A stretch of 64,000 bases of DNA from assembly GCA_033782935.1 (NCBI GenBank), contig JAWQEG010000283.1:2542001-2606000 (forward strand), read 5' to 3'. This stretch comes from Petrolisthes cinctipes (Eukaryota; Arthropoda; Malacostraca; Decapoda; Porcellanidae). Both the position numbers and the translations under genes were made by a program. Each line of letters begins with the position of its first letter. Within the stretch, counting starts at the first letter, position 1. The notes beneath the pieces were generated by a model that searched no databases, was not told where the DNA came from, and saw only the letters and a program-made list of their open reading frames with translations. Positions 1-10,509 of this stretch are shown in pieces.

Positions 1-37
1 CCCAGAAGCGATCTGTACATGCCTACTCCGTGTTAGA

Positions 38-52
38 GTATTTTCAAAATAC
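38..52. other. Dyad GTATTTTCAAAATAC (M1/M2/M4 form, example)
   Basis: Perfect inverted repeat with 7-bp arms around one central base (GTATTTT-C-AAAATAC). It occurs at the same place, about 37 bases after CCCAGAAG, in most M1, M2 and M4 monomers. M5 has AAAATTC on the right, leaving one arm mismatch. Dyad symmetry has been proposed as a shared property of centromeric satellites without CENP-B boxes; any role here is inference. Confidence 0.75.
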
Positions 53-390
53 ATGCTCAAAACATACTGAAAATCGATCTTTTAGGTGCCCAAAAGTCGA
101 TATGTGCATGCATCTTCAGTACCCGTTTATATCTCAAATTCAGGCTCAAAACACCCGAAAATTCGATATTTTGGGGTCCCAGAAGCGATCTGTAAATGTC
201 TACTCCGTGTTAGAGTTTTTTCAAAATTCAGGCCAAAAACATGCTGAAAATCGATATTTTTGGTGCCCAAAGTCAATATGTGCATCTATCTTCTGTACCC
301 GTTTATATCTCAAATTCAGGCTCAAAACACCCGAAAATTCAATATTTTGGGGTCCCAGAAGCAATCTGTACATGCCTACTCAGTGCTAGA

Positions 391-405
391 ATATTTTCAA
401 AATAT
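391..405. other. Dyad ATATTTTCAAAATAT (M3/M6 form, example)
   Basis: The short monomers carry the same dyad with both outer bases changed together (G to A on the left, C to T on the right), so the 7-bp arms remain perfect. This form is seen in nearly all M3/M6 copies. Exceptions include TTTAAAAATAT near 32151 and 34986, and AAAATATTGG copies near 50.1, 52.1, 54.1, 55.9 and 57.9 kb, where the change lies just outside the arms. Confidence 0.75.
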
Positions 406-451
406 AGGCTAAAAACATGCTAAAAATCGATCTTTTAGGTGCCAAAAAGTC

Positions 452-457
452 GATATC
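452..457 (+). other. 29-bp deletion junction of the short monomer (example)
   Basis: In long monomers GTCGATAT is followed by GTGCATGCATCTTCTGTACC, CGTTTATAT and then CTCAAATT. In the short monomer GTCGATAT joins CTCAAATT directly. ATAT stands at both ends of the removed 29 bp and is kept once, the footprint of slippage or microhomology-mediated deletion. The same junction is in every short monomer I examined, so the event was single and older than array expansion. Confidence 0.88.
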
Positions 458-1501
458 TCAAATTCAGTCCCAAACACCCGAAAATTCGATATTTAGGGGT
501 CCCAGAAGCGATCTGTACATGCCTACTCCGTGTTAGAGTATTTTGAAAATACATGCTCAAAACATACTGAAAATCGATCTTTTTTGTGCACAAAAGTCGA
601 TATGTGCATGCATCTTCGTACCCGTTTATATCTCAAATTCAGGCTCAAAACACCCGAAAATTCAATATTTTGGGGTCCCAGAAGCAATCTGTACATGCCT
701 ACTCCGTGTTAGAGTATTTTCAAAATTCAGGCCCAAAACATGCTGAAAATCGATATTTTTGGTGCCCAAAGTCAATATGTGCATGTATCTTCTGTACCCG
801 TTTATATCTCAAATTCAGGCTCAAAACACCCGAAAATTCAATATTTTGGGGTCCCAGAAGCAATCTGTACATGCCTACTCAGTGCTAGAATATTTTCAAA
901 ATATAGGCTAAAAACATGCTAAAAATCGATCTTTTAGGTGCCAAAAAGTCGATATCTCAAATTCAGTCCCAAAACACCCGAAAATTCGATATTTAGGGGT
1001 CCCAAAAGCGATCTGTACATGCCTACTCCGTGTTAGAGTATTTTGAAAATACATGCTCAAAACATACTGAAAATCGATCTTTTAGGTGCACAAAAGTCGA
1101 TATGTGCATGCATCTTCAGTACCCGTTTATATCTCAAATTCAGGCTCAAAACACCCGAAAATTCAATATTTTGGGGTCCCAGAAGCAATCTGTACATGCC
1201 TACTCAGTGTTAGAGTATTTTCAAAATACAGGCCAAAAACATGCTGAAAATCGATATTTTAGATGCCCAAAGTCAATATGTGCATGTATCTTCTGTACCC
1301 GTTTATATCTCAAATTCAGGCTCAAAACACCCGAAAATTCAATATTTTGGGGTCCCAGAAGCAATCTGTACATGCCTACTCAGTGCTAGAATATTTTCAA
1401 AATATAGGCTAAAAACATGCTAAAAATCGACATTTTAGGTGCCAAAAAATCGATATCTCAAATTCAGTCCCAAAACACCCGAAAATTCGATATTTAGAGG
1501 T

Positions 1502-2360
1502 CCCAGAAGGTATCTGTACATGCCTATACGGCCCGTGTTAGAGTATTTTCAAAATACAAGCCAAAAACATACTGAAAATCGATCTTTTAGTTGCCCAAAA
1601 GTCGATATGTGAATGCATCTTCTGAACCTGTTTATATCTCAAATTCTGGCCCTAAACACCCGAAAATTCGATATTTTGGGGTCCCAGAAGCGATCTGTAC
1701 ATGCCTACTCCGTGTTAGAGTATTTTCAAATTTCAGGCCCAAAACATGCTGAAAATCGATATTTTTGGTGCCCAAAGTCAATAGGTTGGCATGTATCTTC
1801 TGTACCCGTTTATATCTCAAATTCAGGCTCAAAACACCCGAAAATTCAATATTTTGGGGTCCCAGAAGCAATCTGTACATGCCTACTCAGTGTTAGAGTA
1901 TTTTCAAAATACAGGCCCAAAACATGCTGAAAATCGATATTTTAGATGCCCAAAGTCAATATGTGCATTTATCTTCTGTACCCGTTTATATCTCAAATTC
2001 AGGCTCAAAACACCCGAAAATTCAATATTTTGGGGTCCCATAAGCAATCTGTACATGCCTACACAGTGTTAGAGTATTTTCAAAATACAGGCCCAAAACA
2101 TGCTGAAAATCGATATTTTAGATGCCCAAAGTCAATATGTGCATGTATCTTCTGTACCCGTTTATATCTCAAATTCAGGCTCAAAACACCCGAAAATTCA
2201 ATATTTTGGGGTCCCAGAAGCAATCTGTACATGCCTACTCAGTGCTAGAATATTTTCAAAATATAGGCTAAAAACATGCTAAAAATCGATCTTTTAGGTG
2301 CCAAAAAGTCGATATCTCAAATTCAGTCCCAAAACACCCGAAAATTCAATATTTTTGGGT
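1502..2360 (+). repeat. Pentameric unit (859 bp) with +4 and +2 bp indel markers
   Basis: Composition by spacing: 181 + 178 + 176 + 176 + 148 bp. The first monomer has CCTATACGGCCCGTG in place of CCTACTCCGTG (+4). The second has CAATAGGTTGGCATG in place of CAATATGTGCATG (+2). Two consecutive M2-type monomers follow, an expansion within the unit. The same two indels recur 4178 bp downstream in the unit at 5680, showing common descent. Confidence 0.85.
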
Positions 2361-3513
2361 CCCAGAAGCAATCTGTACATGCCTACTCAGTGTTAGAGTA
2401 TTTTCAAAATTCAGGCCCAAAACATGCTGAAAATCGATATTTTTGGTGCCCAAAGTCAATAAGTGCATGTATCTTCTGTACCCGTTTATATCTCAAATTC
2501 AGGCTCAAAACACCCGAAAATTCAATATTTTGGGGTCCCAGAAGCAATCTGTACATGCCTACTCAGTGTTAGAGTATTTTCAAAATACAGGCCCAAAACA
2601 TGCTGAAAATCGATATTTTAGATGCCCAAAGTCAATATGTGCATGTATCTTCTGTACCCGTTTATATCTCAAATTCAGGCTCAAAACACCCGAAAATTCA
2701 ATATTTTGGGGTCCCAGAAGCAATCTGTACATGCCTACACAGTGCTAGAATATTTTCAGAATATAGGCTAAAAACATGCTGAAAATCGATATTTTAGGTG
2801 CCAAAAAATCGATATCTCAAATTCAGTCCCAAAACACCCGAAAATTCGATATTAAGAGGTCCCAGAAGGTATCTGTACATGCCTACTCCGTGTTAGAGTA
2901 TTTCCAAAATACAGGCCAAAAACATACTGAAAATCGATATTTTTGGTGCCCAAAGTCAATATGTGCATGTATCTTCTGTACCCGTTTATATCTCAAATTC
3001 TGGCTCAAAACACCCGAAAATTCAATATTTTGGGGTCCCAGAAGCAATCTGTACATGCCTACTCAGTGTTAGAGTATTTTCAAAATACAGGCCCAAAACA
3101 TGCTGAAAATCGATATTTTAGATGCCCAAAGTCAATATGTGCATGTATCTTCTGTACCCGTTTATATTTTAAATTCAGGCTCAAAACACCCGAAAATTCA
3201 ATATTTTGGGGTCCCAGAAGCAATCTGTACATGCCTACACAGTGCTAGAATATTTTCAAAATATAGGCTAAAAACATGCTAAAAATCGACATTTTAGGTG
3301 CCAAAAAATCGATATCTCAAATTCAGTCCCAAAACACCCGAAAATTCGATATTTAGAGGTCCCAGAAGGTATCTGTACATGCCTACTCCGTGTTAGAGTA
3401 TTTTCAAAATACAGGCCAAAAACATACTGAAAATCGATCTTTTAGGTGCCCAAAAGTCGATATGTGCATGCATCTTCTGTACCCGTTTATATCTCAAATT
3501 CTGGCCCTAAACA

Positions 3514-3601
3514 CCCGAAAATTCGATATTTTGGGGTCCCAGAAGCGATCTGTACATGCCTACTCCGTGTTAGAGTATTTTCAAAATTCAGGCCCAAAAC
3601 A
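3514..3601 (+). repeat. Ancestral 88-bp half-unit, first half (h1)
   Basis: Running from CCCGAAAATTC to GGCCCAAAACA, this 88-bp segment aligns without gaps to the following 88 bp at about 58-59 identical positions. The longest identical blocks are CGATATTTT near the start and AAATTCAGGC near the end, and both halves finish in CAAAACA. The 176-bp monomer is therefore an ancient dimer. This is read directly from the sequence; the alignment was counted by hand. Confidence 0.8.
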
Positions 3602-3689
3602 TGCTAAAAATCGATATTTTTGGTGCCCAAAGTCAATATGTGCATGTATCTTCTGTACCCGTTTATATCTCAAATTCAGGCTCAAAACA
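3602..3689 (+). repeat. Ancestral 88-bp half-unit, second half (h2)
   Basis: Partner of the preceding 88 bp, running from TGCTAAAAATCG to GGCTCAAAACA. Shared blocks with h1 in the same order: CGATATTTT, GG, CCCA, a TGT before CATG, TC.GT, TTTC/TATC and AAATTCAGGC.CAAAACA. The 29 bp missing from short monomers M3 and M6 lie within this half, so the short form is one full half plus a trimmed half. Confidence 0.8.
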
Positions 3690-4554
3690 CCCGAAAATTC
3701 AATATTTTGGGGTCCCAGAAGCAATCTGTACATGCCTACACAGTGCTAGAATATTTTCAAAATATAGGCTAAAAACATGCTGAAAATAGATATTTTAGGT
3801 GCCAAAAAATCGATATCTCAAATTCAGTCCCAAAACACCCGAAAATTCGATATTTAGAGGTCCCAGAAGGTATCTGTACATGCCTACTCCGTGTTAGAGT
3901 ATTTCCAAAATACAGGCTAAAAACATACTGAAAATCGATATTTTTGGTGCCCAAAGTCAATATGTGCATGTATCTTCTGTACCCGTTTATATCTCAAATT
4001 CTGGCTCAAAACACCCGAAAATTCAATATTTTGGGGTCCCAGAAGCAATCTGTACATGCCTACTCAGTGCTAGAATATTTTCAAAATATAGGCTAAAAAC
4101 ATGCTAAAAATCGACATTTTAGGTGCCAAAAAATCGATATCTCAAATTCAGTCCCAAAACACCCGAAAATTCGATATTTAGAGGTCCCAGAAGGTATCTG
4201 TACATGCCTACTCCGTGTTAGAGTATTTTCAAAATACAGGCCAAAAACATACTGAAAATCGATCTTTTAGGTGCCCAAAAGTCGATATGTGCATGCATCT
4301 TCTGTACCCGTTTATATCTCAAATTCTGGCCCTAAACACCCGAAAATTCGATATTTTGGGGTCCCAGAAGCAATCTGTACATGCCTACACCGTGTTAGAG
4401 TATTTTCAAAATTCAGGCCCAAAACATGCTAAAAATCGATATTTTTGGTGCCCAAAGTCAATATGTGCATGTATCTTCTGTACCCGTTTATATCTCAAAT
4501 TCAGGCTCAAAACACCCGAAAATTCAATATTTTGGGGTCCCAGAAGCAATCTGT

Positions 4555-4558
4555 ACAG
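4555..4558 (+). other. 10-bp deletion junction in M6 (earliest copy in the window)
   Basis: CTGTACA joins GTGCTAG, removing ten bases (TGCCTACTCA). A CA dinucleotide borders both ends. Units carrying it are 491 bp rather than 501 bp. In the left part I find it only near 4.56, 8.88, 12.88 and 20.26 kb. From 30.6 kb onward it is the common form, so it marks a lineage that spread in the right half. Confidence 0.85.
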
Positions 4559-5679
4559 TGCTAGAATATTTTCAAAATATAGGCTAAAAACATGCTAAAA
4601 ATCGATCTTTTAGGTGCCAAAAAGTCGATATCTCAAATTCAGTCCCAAAACACCCGAAAATTCGATATTTAGGGGTCCCAGAAGCGATCTGTACATGCCT
4701 ACTCCGTGTTAGAGTATTTTCAAAATACATGCTCAAAACATACTGAAAATCGATCTTTTAGGTGCACAAAAGTCGATATGTGCATGCATCTTCAGTATCC
4801 GTTTATATCTCAAATTCAGGCTCAAAACACCCGAAAATTCGATATTTTGGGGTCCCAGAAGCGATCTGTAAATGTATACTCCGTGTTAGAGTTTTTTCAA
4901 AATTCAGGCCAAAAACATGCTAAAAATCGATATTTTTGGTGCCCAAAGTCAATATGTGCATGTATCTTCTGTACCCGTTTATATCTCAAATTCAGGCTGA
5001 AAGCACCCGAAAATTCAATATTTTGGGGTCCAAGAAGCAATCTGTACATGCCTACTCAGTGCTAGAATATTTTTTAAAATATAGGCTAAAAACATGCTAA
5101 CAATCGATCTTTTAGGTGCCAAAAAGTCGATATCTCAAATTCAGTCCCAAAACACCCGAAAATTCGATATTTAGTGGTCCAAGAAGCGATCTGTACATGC
5201 CTACTCCGTGTTAGAGTATTTTCAAAATACATGCTCAAAACATACTGAAAATCGATCTTTTAGGTGCACAAAAGTCGATATGTGCATGCATCTTCAGTAC
5301 CCGTTTATATCTCAAATTCAGGCTCAAAGCACCCGAAAATTCAATATTTTGGGGTCCCAGAAGCAATCTGTACATGCCTACTCAATGTTAGAGTATTTTC
5401 AAAATACAGGCCAAAAACATGCTGAAAATCGATATTTTAGATGCCCAAAGTCAATATGTGCATGTATCTTCTGTACCCGTTTATATCTCAAATTCAGGCT
5501 CAAAACACCCAAAAATTCATTATTTTGGGGTCCCAGAAGCAATCTGTACATGCCTACACAGTGCTAGAATATTTTCAAAATATAGGCTAAAAACATGCTA
5601 AAAATCGACATTTTAGGTGCCAAAAAATCGATATCTCAAATTCAGTCCCAAAACACCCGAAAATTCGATATTTAGAGGT

Positions 5680-6362
5680 CCCAGAAGGTATCTGTACATG
5701 CCTATACGGCCCGTGTTAGAGTATTTTCAAAATACAAGCCAAAAACATACTGAAAATCGATCTTTTAGGTGCCCAAAATTCGATATGTGCATGCATCTTC
5801 TGAACCTGTTTATATCTCAAATTCTGGCCCTAAACACCCGAAAATTCGATATTTTGGGGTCCCAGAAGCGATCTGTACATGCCTACTCCGTGTTAGAGTA
5901 TTTTCAAATTTCAGGCCCAAAACATGCTGAAAATCGATATTTTTGGTGCCCAAAGTCAATAGGTTGGCATGTATCTTCTGTACCCGTTTATAACTCAAAT
6001 TCAGGCTCAAAACACCCGAAAATTCAATATTTTGGGGTCCCAGAAGCAATCTGTACATGCCTACTCAGTGTTAGAGTATTTTCAAAATACAGGCCCAAAA
6101 CATGCTGAAAATCGATATTTTAGATGCCCAAAGTCAATATGTGCATGTATCTTCTGTACCCGTTTATATCTCAAATTCAGGCTCAAAACACCCGAAAATT
6201 CAATATTTTGGGGTCCCATAAGCAATCTGTACATGCCTACACAGTGCTAGAATATTTTCAAAATATAGGCTTAAAACATGCTAAAAATCGACATTTTAGG
6301 TGCCAAAAAATCGATATCTCAAATTCAGTCCCAAAACACCCGAAAATTCGATATTTAGAGGT
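5680..6362 (+). repeat. Tetrameric unit (683 bp) sharing the +4/+2 indels of the 1502 unit
   Basis: Composition 181 + 178 + 176 + 148 bp. It carries the same CTATACGGCCCGTG and AATAGGTTGGC changes as the 1502-2360 unit but one fewer M2 monomer. Its final short monomer begins CCCATAAGCAATC, a variant that also heads an M2 monomer at 2037 and short monomers near 7541, 10687 and 18068. The two units thus differ by deletion or gain of one monomer, joining an M2-type head to a short-monomer body. Confidence 0.85.
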
Positions 6363-7688
6363 CCCAGAAGGTATCTGTACATGCCTACTCCGTGTTAGAG
6401 TATTTTCAAAATACAGGCCAAAAACATACTGAAAATCGATCTTTTAGGTGCCCAAAAGTCGATATGTGCATGCATCTTCTGTACCCGTTTATATCTCAAA
6501 TTCTGGCCCTAAACACCCGAAAATTCGATATTTTGGGGTCCCAGAAGCGATCTGTACATGCCTACTCCGTGTTAGAGTATTTTCAAAATTCAGGCCCAGA
6601 ACATGCTGAAAATCGATATTTTTGGTGCCCAAAGTCAATATGTGCATGTATCTTCTGTACCCGTTTATATCTCAAATTCAGGCTCAAAACACCCGAAAAT
6701 TCAATATTTTGGGGTCCCAGAAGCAATCTGTACATGCCTACTCAGTGCTAGAATATTTTCAAAATATAGGCTAAAAACATGCTAAAAATCGATCTTTTAG
6801 GTGCCAAAAAGTCGATATTTCAAATTCAGTCCCAAACACCCGAAAGGTCGATATTTAGGGGTCCCAGAAGCGATCTGTACATGCCTACTCCGTGTTAGAG
6901 TATTTTCAAAATACATGCTCAAAACATACTGAAAATCGATCTTTTAGGTGCACAAAAGTCGATATGTGCATGCATCTTCAGTACCCGTTTATATCTCAAA
7001 TTCAGGCTCAAAACACCCGAAAAATCGATATTTTGGGTTCCCAGAAGCGATCTGTACATGCCTACTCCGTGTTAGAGTATTTTCAAAATTCAGGCCCAAA
7101 ACATGCTGAAAATCAATATTTTTGGTGCCCAAAGTCAATATGTGCATGTATCTTCTGTACCCGTTTATATCTCAAATTCAGGCTCAAAACACCCGAAAAT
7201 TCAATATTTTGGGGTCCCAGAAGCAATCTGTACATGCCTACTCAGTGCTAGAATATTTTCAAAATATAGGCTAAAAACATGCTAAAAATCGATCTTTTAG
7301 GTGCCAAAAAGTCGATATCTCAAATTCAGTCCCAAAACACCCGAAAATTCGATATTTAGGGGTCCCAGAAGAGATCTGTACATGCCTATTCCGTGTTAGA
7401 GTATTTTCAAAATACATGCTCAAAACATACTGAAAATCGATCTTTTAGGTGCACAAAAGTCGATATGTGCATGCATCTTCAGTACCCGTTTATATCTCAA
7501 ATTCAGGCTCAAAACACCCGAAAATTCAATATTTTGGGGTCCCATAAGCAATCTGTACATGCCTACACAGTGCTAGAATATTTTCAAAATATAGGCTAAA
7601 AACATGCTAAAAATCGACATTTTAGGTGCCAAAAAATCGATATCTCAAATTCAGTCCCAAAACACCCGAAAATTCGATATTTAGAGGT
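6363..7688 (+). repeat. Units 6363, 6863, 7364; copy 1 of the ~3145-bp-offset duplication
   Basis: Lengths 500, 501 and 325 bp. The 325-bp unit is an M1 monomer joined directly to a short monomer headed CCCATAAG (177+148). Markers CGAAAGGTCGATATT near 6843, CGAAAAATCGATATTTTGGG near 7018, AATCAATATTTTTGG near 7111 and CCCAGAAGAGATC at 7364 recur about 3144-3146 bp later near 9987, 10162, 10255 and 10510. The 2-bp offset change comes from an extra AT in GATATATCTC near 10462. Confidence 0.85.
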
Positions 7689-9506
7689 CCCAGAAGGTAT
7701 CTGTACATGCCTACTCCGTGTTAGAGTATTTTCAAAATACAGGCCAAAAACATACTGAAAATCGATCTTTTACGTGCCCAAAAGTCGATATGTGCATGCA
7801 TCTTCTGTACCCGTTTATATCTCAAATTCTGGCCCTAAACACCCGAAAATTCGATATTTTGGGGTCCCAGAAGCGATCTGTACATGCCTACTCCGTGTTA
7901 GAGTATTTTCAAAATTCAGGCCCAAAACATGCTAAAAATCGATATTTTTGGTGCCCAAAGTCAATATGTGCATGTATCTTCTGTACCCGTTTATATCTCA
8001 AATTCAGGCTCAAAACACCCGAAAATTCAATATTTTGGGGTCCCAGAAGCAATCTGTACATGCCTACACAGTGCTAGAATATTTTCAAAATATAGGCTAA
8101 AAACATGCTGAAAATCGATATTTTAGGTGCCAAAAAATCGATATCTCAAATTCAGTCCCAAAACACCCGAAAATTCGATATTTAGAGGTCCCAGAAGGTA
8201 TCTGTACATGCCTACTCCGTGTTAGAGTATTTCCAAAATACAGGGCAAAAACATACTGAAAATCGATATTTTTGGTGCCCAAAGTCAATATGTGCATGTA
8301 TCTTCTGTACCCGTTTATATCTCAAATTCTGGCTCAAAACACCCGAAAATTCAATATTTTGGGGTCCCAGAAGCAATCTGTACATGCCTACTCAGTGCTA
8401 GAATATTTTCAAAATATAGGCTAAAAACATGCTAAAAATCGACATTTTAGGTGCCAAAAAATCGATATCTCAAATTCAGTCCCAAAACACCCGAAAATTC
8501 GATATTTAGAGGTCCCAGAAGGTATCTGTACATGCCTACTACGTGTTAGAGTATTTTCAAAATACAGGCCAAAAACATACTGAAAATCGATCTTTTAGGT
8601 GCCCAAAAGTCGATATGTGCATGCATCTTCTGTACCCGTTTATATCTCAAATTCTGGCCCTAAACACCCGAAAATTCGATATTTTGGGGTCCCAGAAGCA
8701 ATCTGTACATGCCTACTCCGTGTTAGAGTATTTTCAAAATTCAGGCCCAAAACATGCTAAAAATCGATATTTTTGGTGCCCAAAGTCAATATGTGCATGT
8801 ATCTTCTGTACCCGTTTATATCTCAAATTCAGGCTCAAAACACCCGAAAATTCAATATTTTGGGGTCCCAGAAGCAATCTGTACAGTGCTAGAATATTTT
8901 CAAAATATAGGCTAAAAACATGCTAAAAATCGATCTTTTAGGTGCCAAAAAGTCGATATCTCAAATTCAGTCCCAAAACACCCGAAAATTCGATATTTAG
9001 GGGTCCCAGAAGCGATCTGTACATGCCTACTCCGTGTTAGAGTATTTTCAAAATACATGCTCAAAACATACTGAAAATCGATCTTTTAGGTGCACAAAAG
9101 TCGATATGTGCATGCATCTTCAGTATCCGTTTATATCTCAAATTCAGGCTCAAAACACCCGAAAATTCGATATTTTGGGGTCCCAGAAGCGATCTGTAAA
9201 TGTATACTCCGTGTTAGAGTTTTTTCAAAATTCAGGCCAAAAACATGCTAAAAATCGATATTTTTGGTGCCCAAAGTCAATATGTGCATGTATCTTCTGT
9301 ACCCGTTTATATCTCAAATTCAGGCTGAAAGCACCCGAAAATTCAATATTTTGGGGTCCAAGAAGCAATCTGTACATGCCTACTCAGTGCTAGAATATTT
9401 TTTAAAATATAGGCTAAAAACATGCTAACAATCGATCTTTTAGATGCCAAAAAGTCGATATCTCAAATTCAGTCCCAAAACACCCGAAAATTCGATATTT
9501 AGTGGT
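7689..9506 (+). repeat. Copy 2 of the 4328-bp-offset duplication
   Basis: Unit starts 7689, 8190, 8514 and 9005; lengths 501, 324, 491 and 502 bp, matching 3361-5178 unit for unit. It carries the same private substitutions (GTAAATGTATACTCC, CTGAAAGCACCC). Differences I see between copies are few, for example TTTTACGTGCCC here versus TTTTAGGTGCCC, CAGGGCAAAAAC versus CAGGCTAAAAAC, and CTACTACGTG versus CTACTCCGTG. Confidence 0.85.
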
Positions 9507-10509
9507 CCAAGAAGCGATCTGTACATGCCTACTCCGTGTTAGAGTATTTTCAAAATACATGCTCAAAACATACTGAAAATCGATCTTTTAGGTGCACAAA
9601 AGTCGATATGTGCATGCATCTTCAGTACCCGTTTATATCTCAAATTCAGGCTCAAAGCACCCGAAAATTCAATATTTTGGGGTCCCAGAAGCAATCTGTA
9701 CATGCCTACTCAATGTTAGAGTATTTTCAAAATACAGGCCAAAAACATGCTGAAAATCGATATTTTAGATGCCCAAAGTCAATATGTGCATGTATCTTCT
9801 GTACCCGTTTATATCTCAAATTCAGGCTCAAAACACCCGAAAATTCAATATTTTGGGGTCCCAGAAGCAATCTGTACATGCCTACTCAGTGCTAGAATAT
9901 TTTCAAAATATAGGCTAAAAACATGCTAAAAATCGATCTTTTAGGTGCCAAAAAGTCGATATCTCAAATTCAGTCCCAAACACCCGAAAGGTCGATATTT
10001 AGGGGTCCCAGAAGCGATCTGTACATGCCTACTCCGTGTTAGAGTATTTTCAAAATACATGCTCAAAACATACTGAAAATCGATCTTTTAGGTGCACAAA
10101 AGTCGATATGTGCATGCATCTTCAGTACCCGTTTATATCTCAAATTCAGGCTCAAAACACCCGAAAAATCGATATTTTGGGTTCCCAGAAGCGATCTGTA
10201 CATGCCTACTCCGTGTTAGAGTATTTTCAAAATTCAGGCCCAAAACATGCTGAAAATCAATATTTTTGGTGCCCAAAGTCAATATGTGCATGTATCTTCT
10301 GTACCCGTTTATATCTCAAATTCAGGCTCAAAACACCCGAAAATTCAATATTTTGGGGTCCCAGAAGCAATCTGTACATGCCTACTCAGTGCTAGAATAT
10401 TTTCAAAATATAGGCTAAAAACATGCTAAAAATCGATCTTTTAGGTGCCAAAAAGTCGATATATCTCAAATTCAGTCCCAAAACACCCGAAAATTCGATA
10501 TTTAGGGGT
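9507..10509 (+). repeat. Two ~500-bp trimers linking two duplications
   Basis: Unit starts 9507 (500 bp) and 10007 (503 bp). The first continues the 4328-offset homology (CTCAATGTTAGAG near 5391 and 9719), then switches to the CGAAAGGTCGATATT tail shared with 6843. One M6-type monomer region therefore joins two duplicated blocks. The second contains the extra AT (GATATATCTC) near 10462. Confidence 0.8.

Larger units (their letters stand above)
1..3360 (+). repeat. Mosaic of ~500-bp trimers, left end
   Basis: Units start at 1, 501, 1001, 1502, 2361 and 2861 with lengths 500, 500, 501, 859, 500 and 500 bp. The first three are M1 followed by M5- or M2-type and short monomers. The 859-bp unit is a pentamer. 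The unit at 2361 begins with an M5-like rather than an M1 monomer. The unit at 2861 begins with an M4-head/M5-tail hybrid: it has GGTATCTG and ATACTG but then ATTTTTGGTGCCCAAAGTCA. The M5 copy at 178 has the GTAAATGTCTACTCC variant that recurs only in the left 27 kb. Confidence 0.85.
3361..5679 (+). repeat. Five-unit block; copy 1 of the 4328-bp-offset duplication
   Basis: Unit starts 3361, 3862, 4186, 4677 and 5179; lengths 501, 324, 491, 502 and 501 bp. The 324-bp unit is a dimer of an M4/M5 hybrid plus a short monomer. The order 501-324-491-502 recurs from 7689, 4328 bp downstream. Private markers recur too: GTAAATGTATACTCC at 4868 and 9196, CTGAAAGCACCCG at 4997 and 9325, and TTTTTTAAAATAT at 5070. 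Homology runs to about 5.5 kb. The unit at 5179 has CACCCAAAAATTCATT near 5507, absent from its partner. Confidence 0.85.

Noticed and set aside
161..177. Possible CENP-B box (ATTCGATATTTTGGGGT against the NTTCGNNNNANNCGGGN pattern)
   Set aside because: Seven of nine core positions match, but a rough count says about half a match of this quality is expected by chance per monomer over both strands. The central A and the C of CGGG are missing. Not convincing.
30..389. Open reading frame of 119 codons, and over 200 similar frames on both strands, as protein genes
   Set aside because: They start at GTG inside the repeat and recur in every unit with the repeat period. They shift frame with each indel and show changes at all codon positions. 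No promoter, splice or unique flank is present. They are consequences of repeat length and composition.
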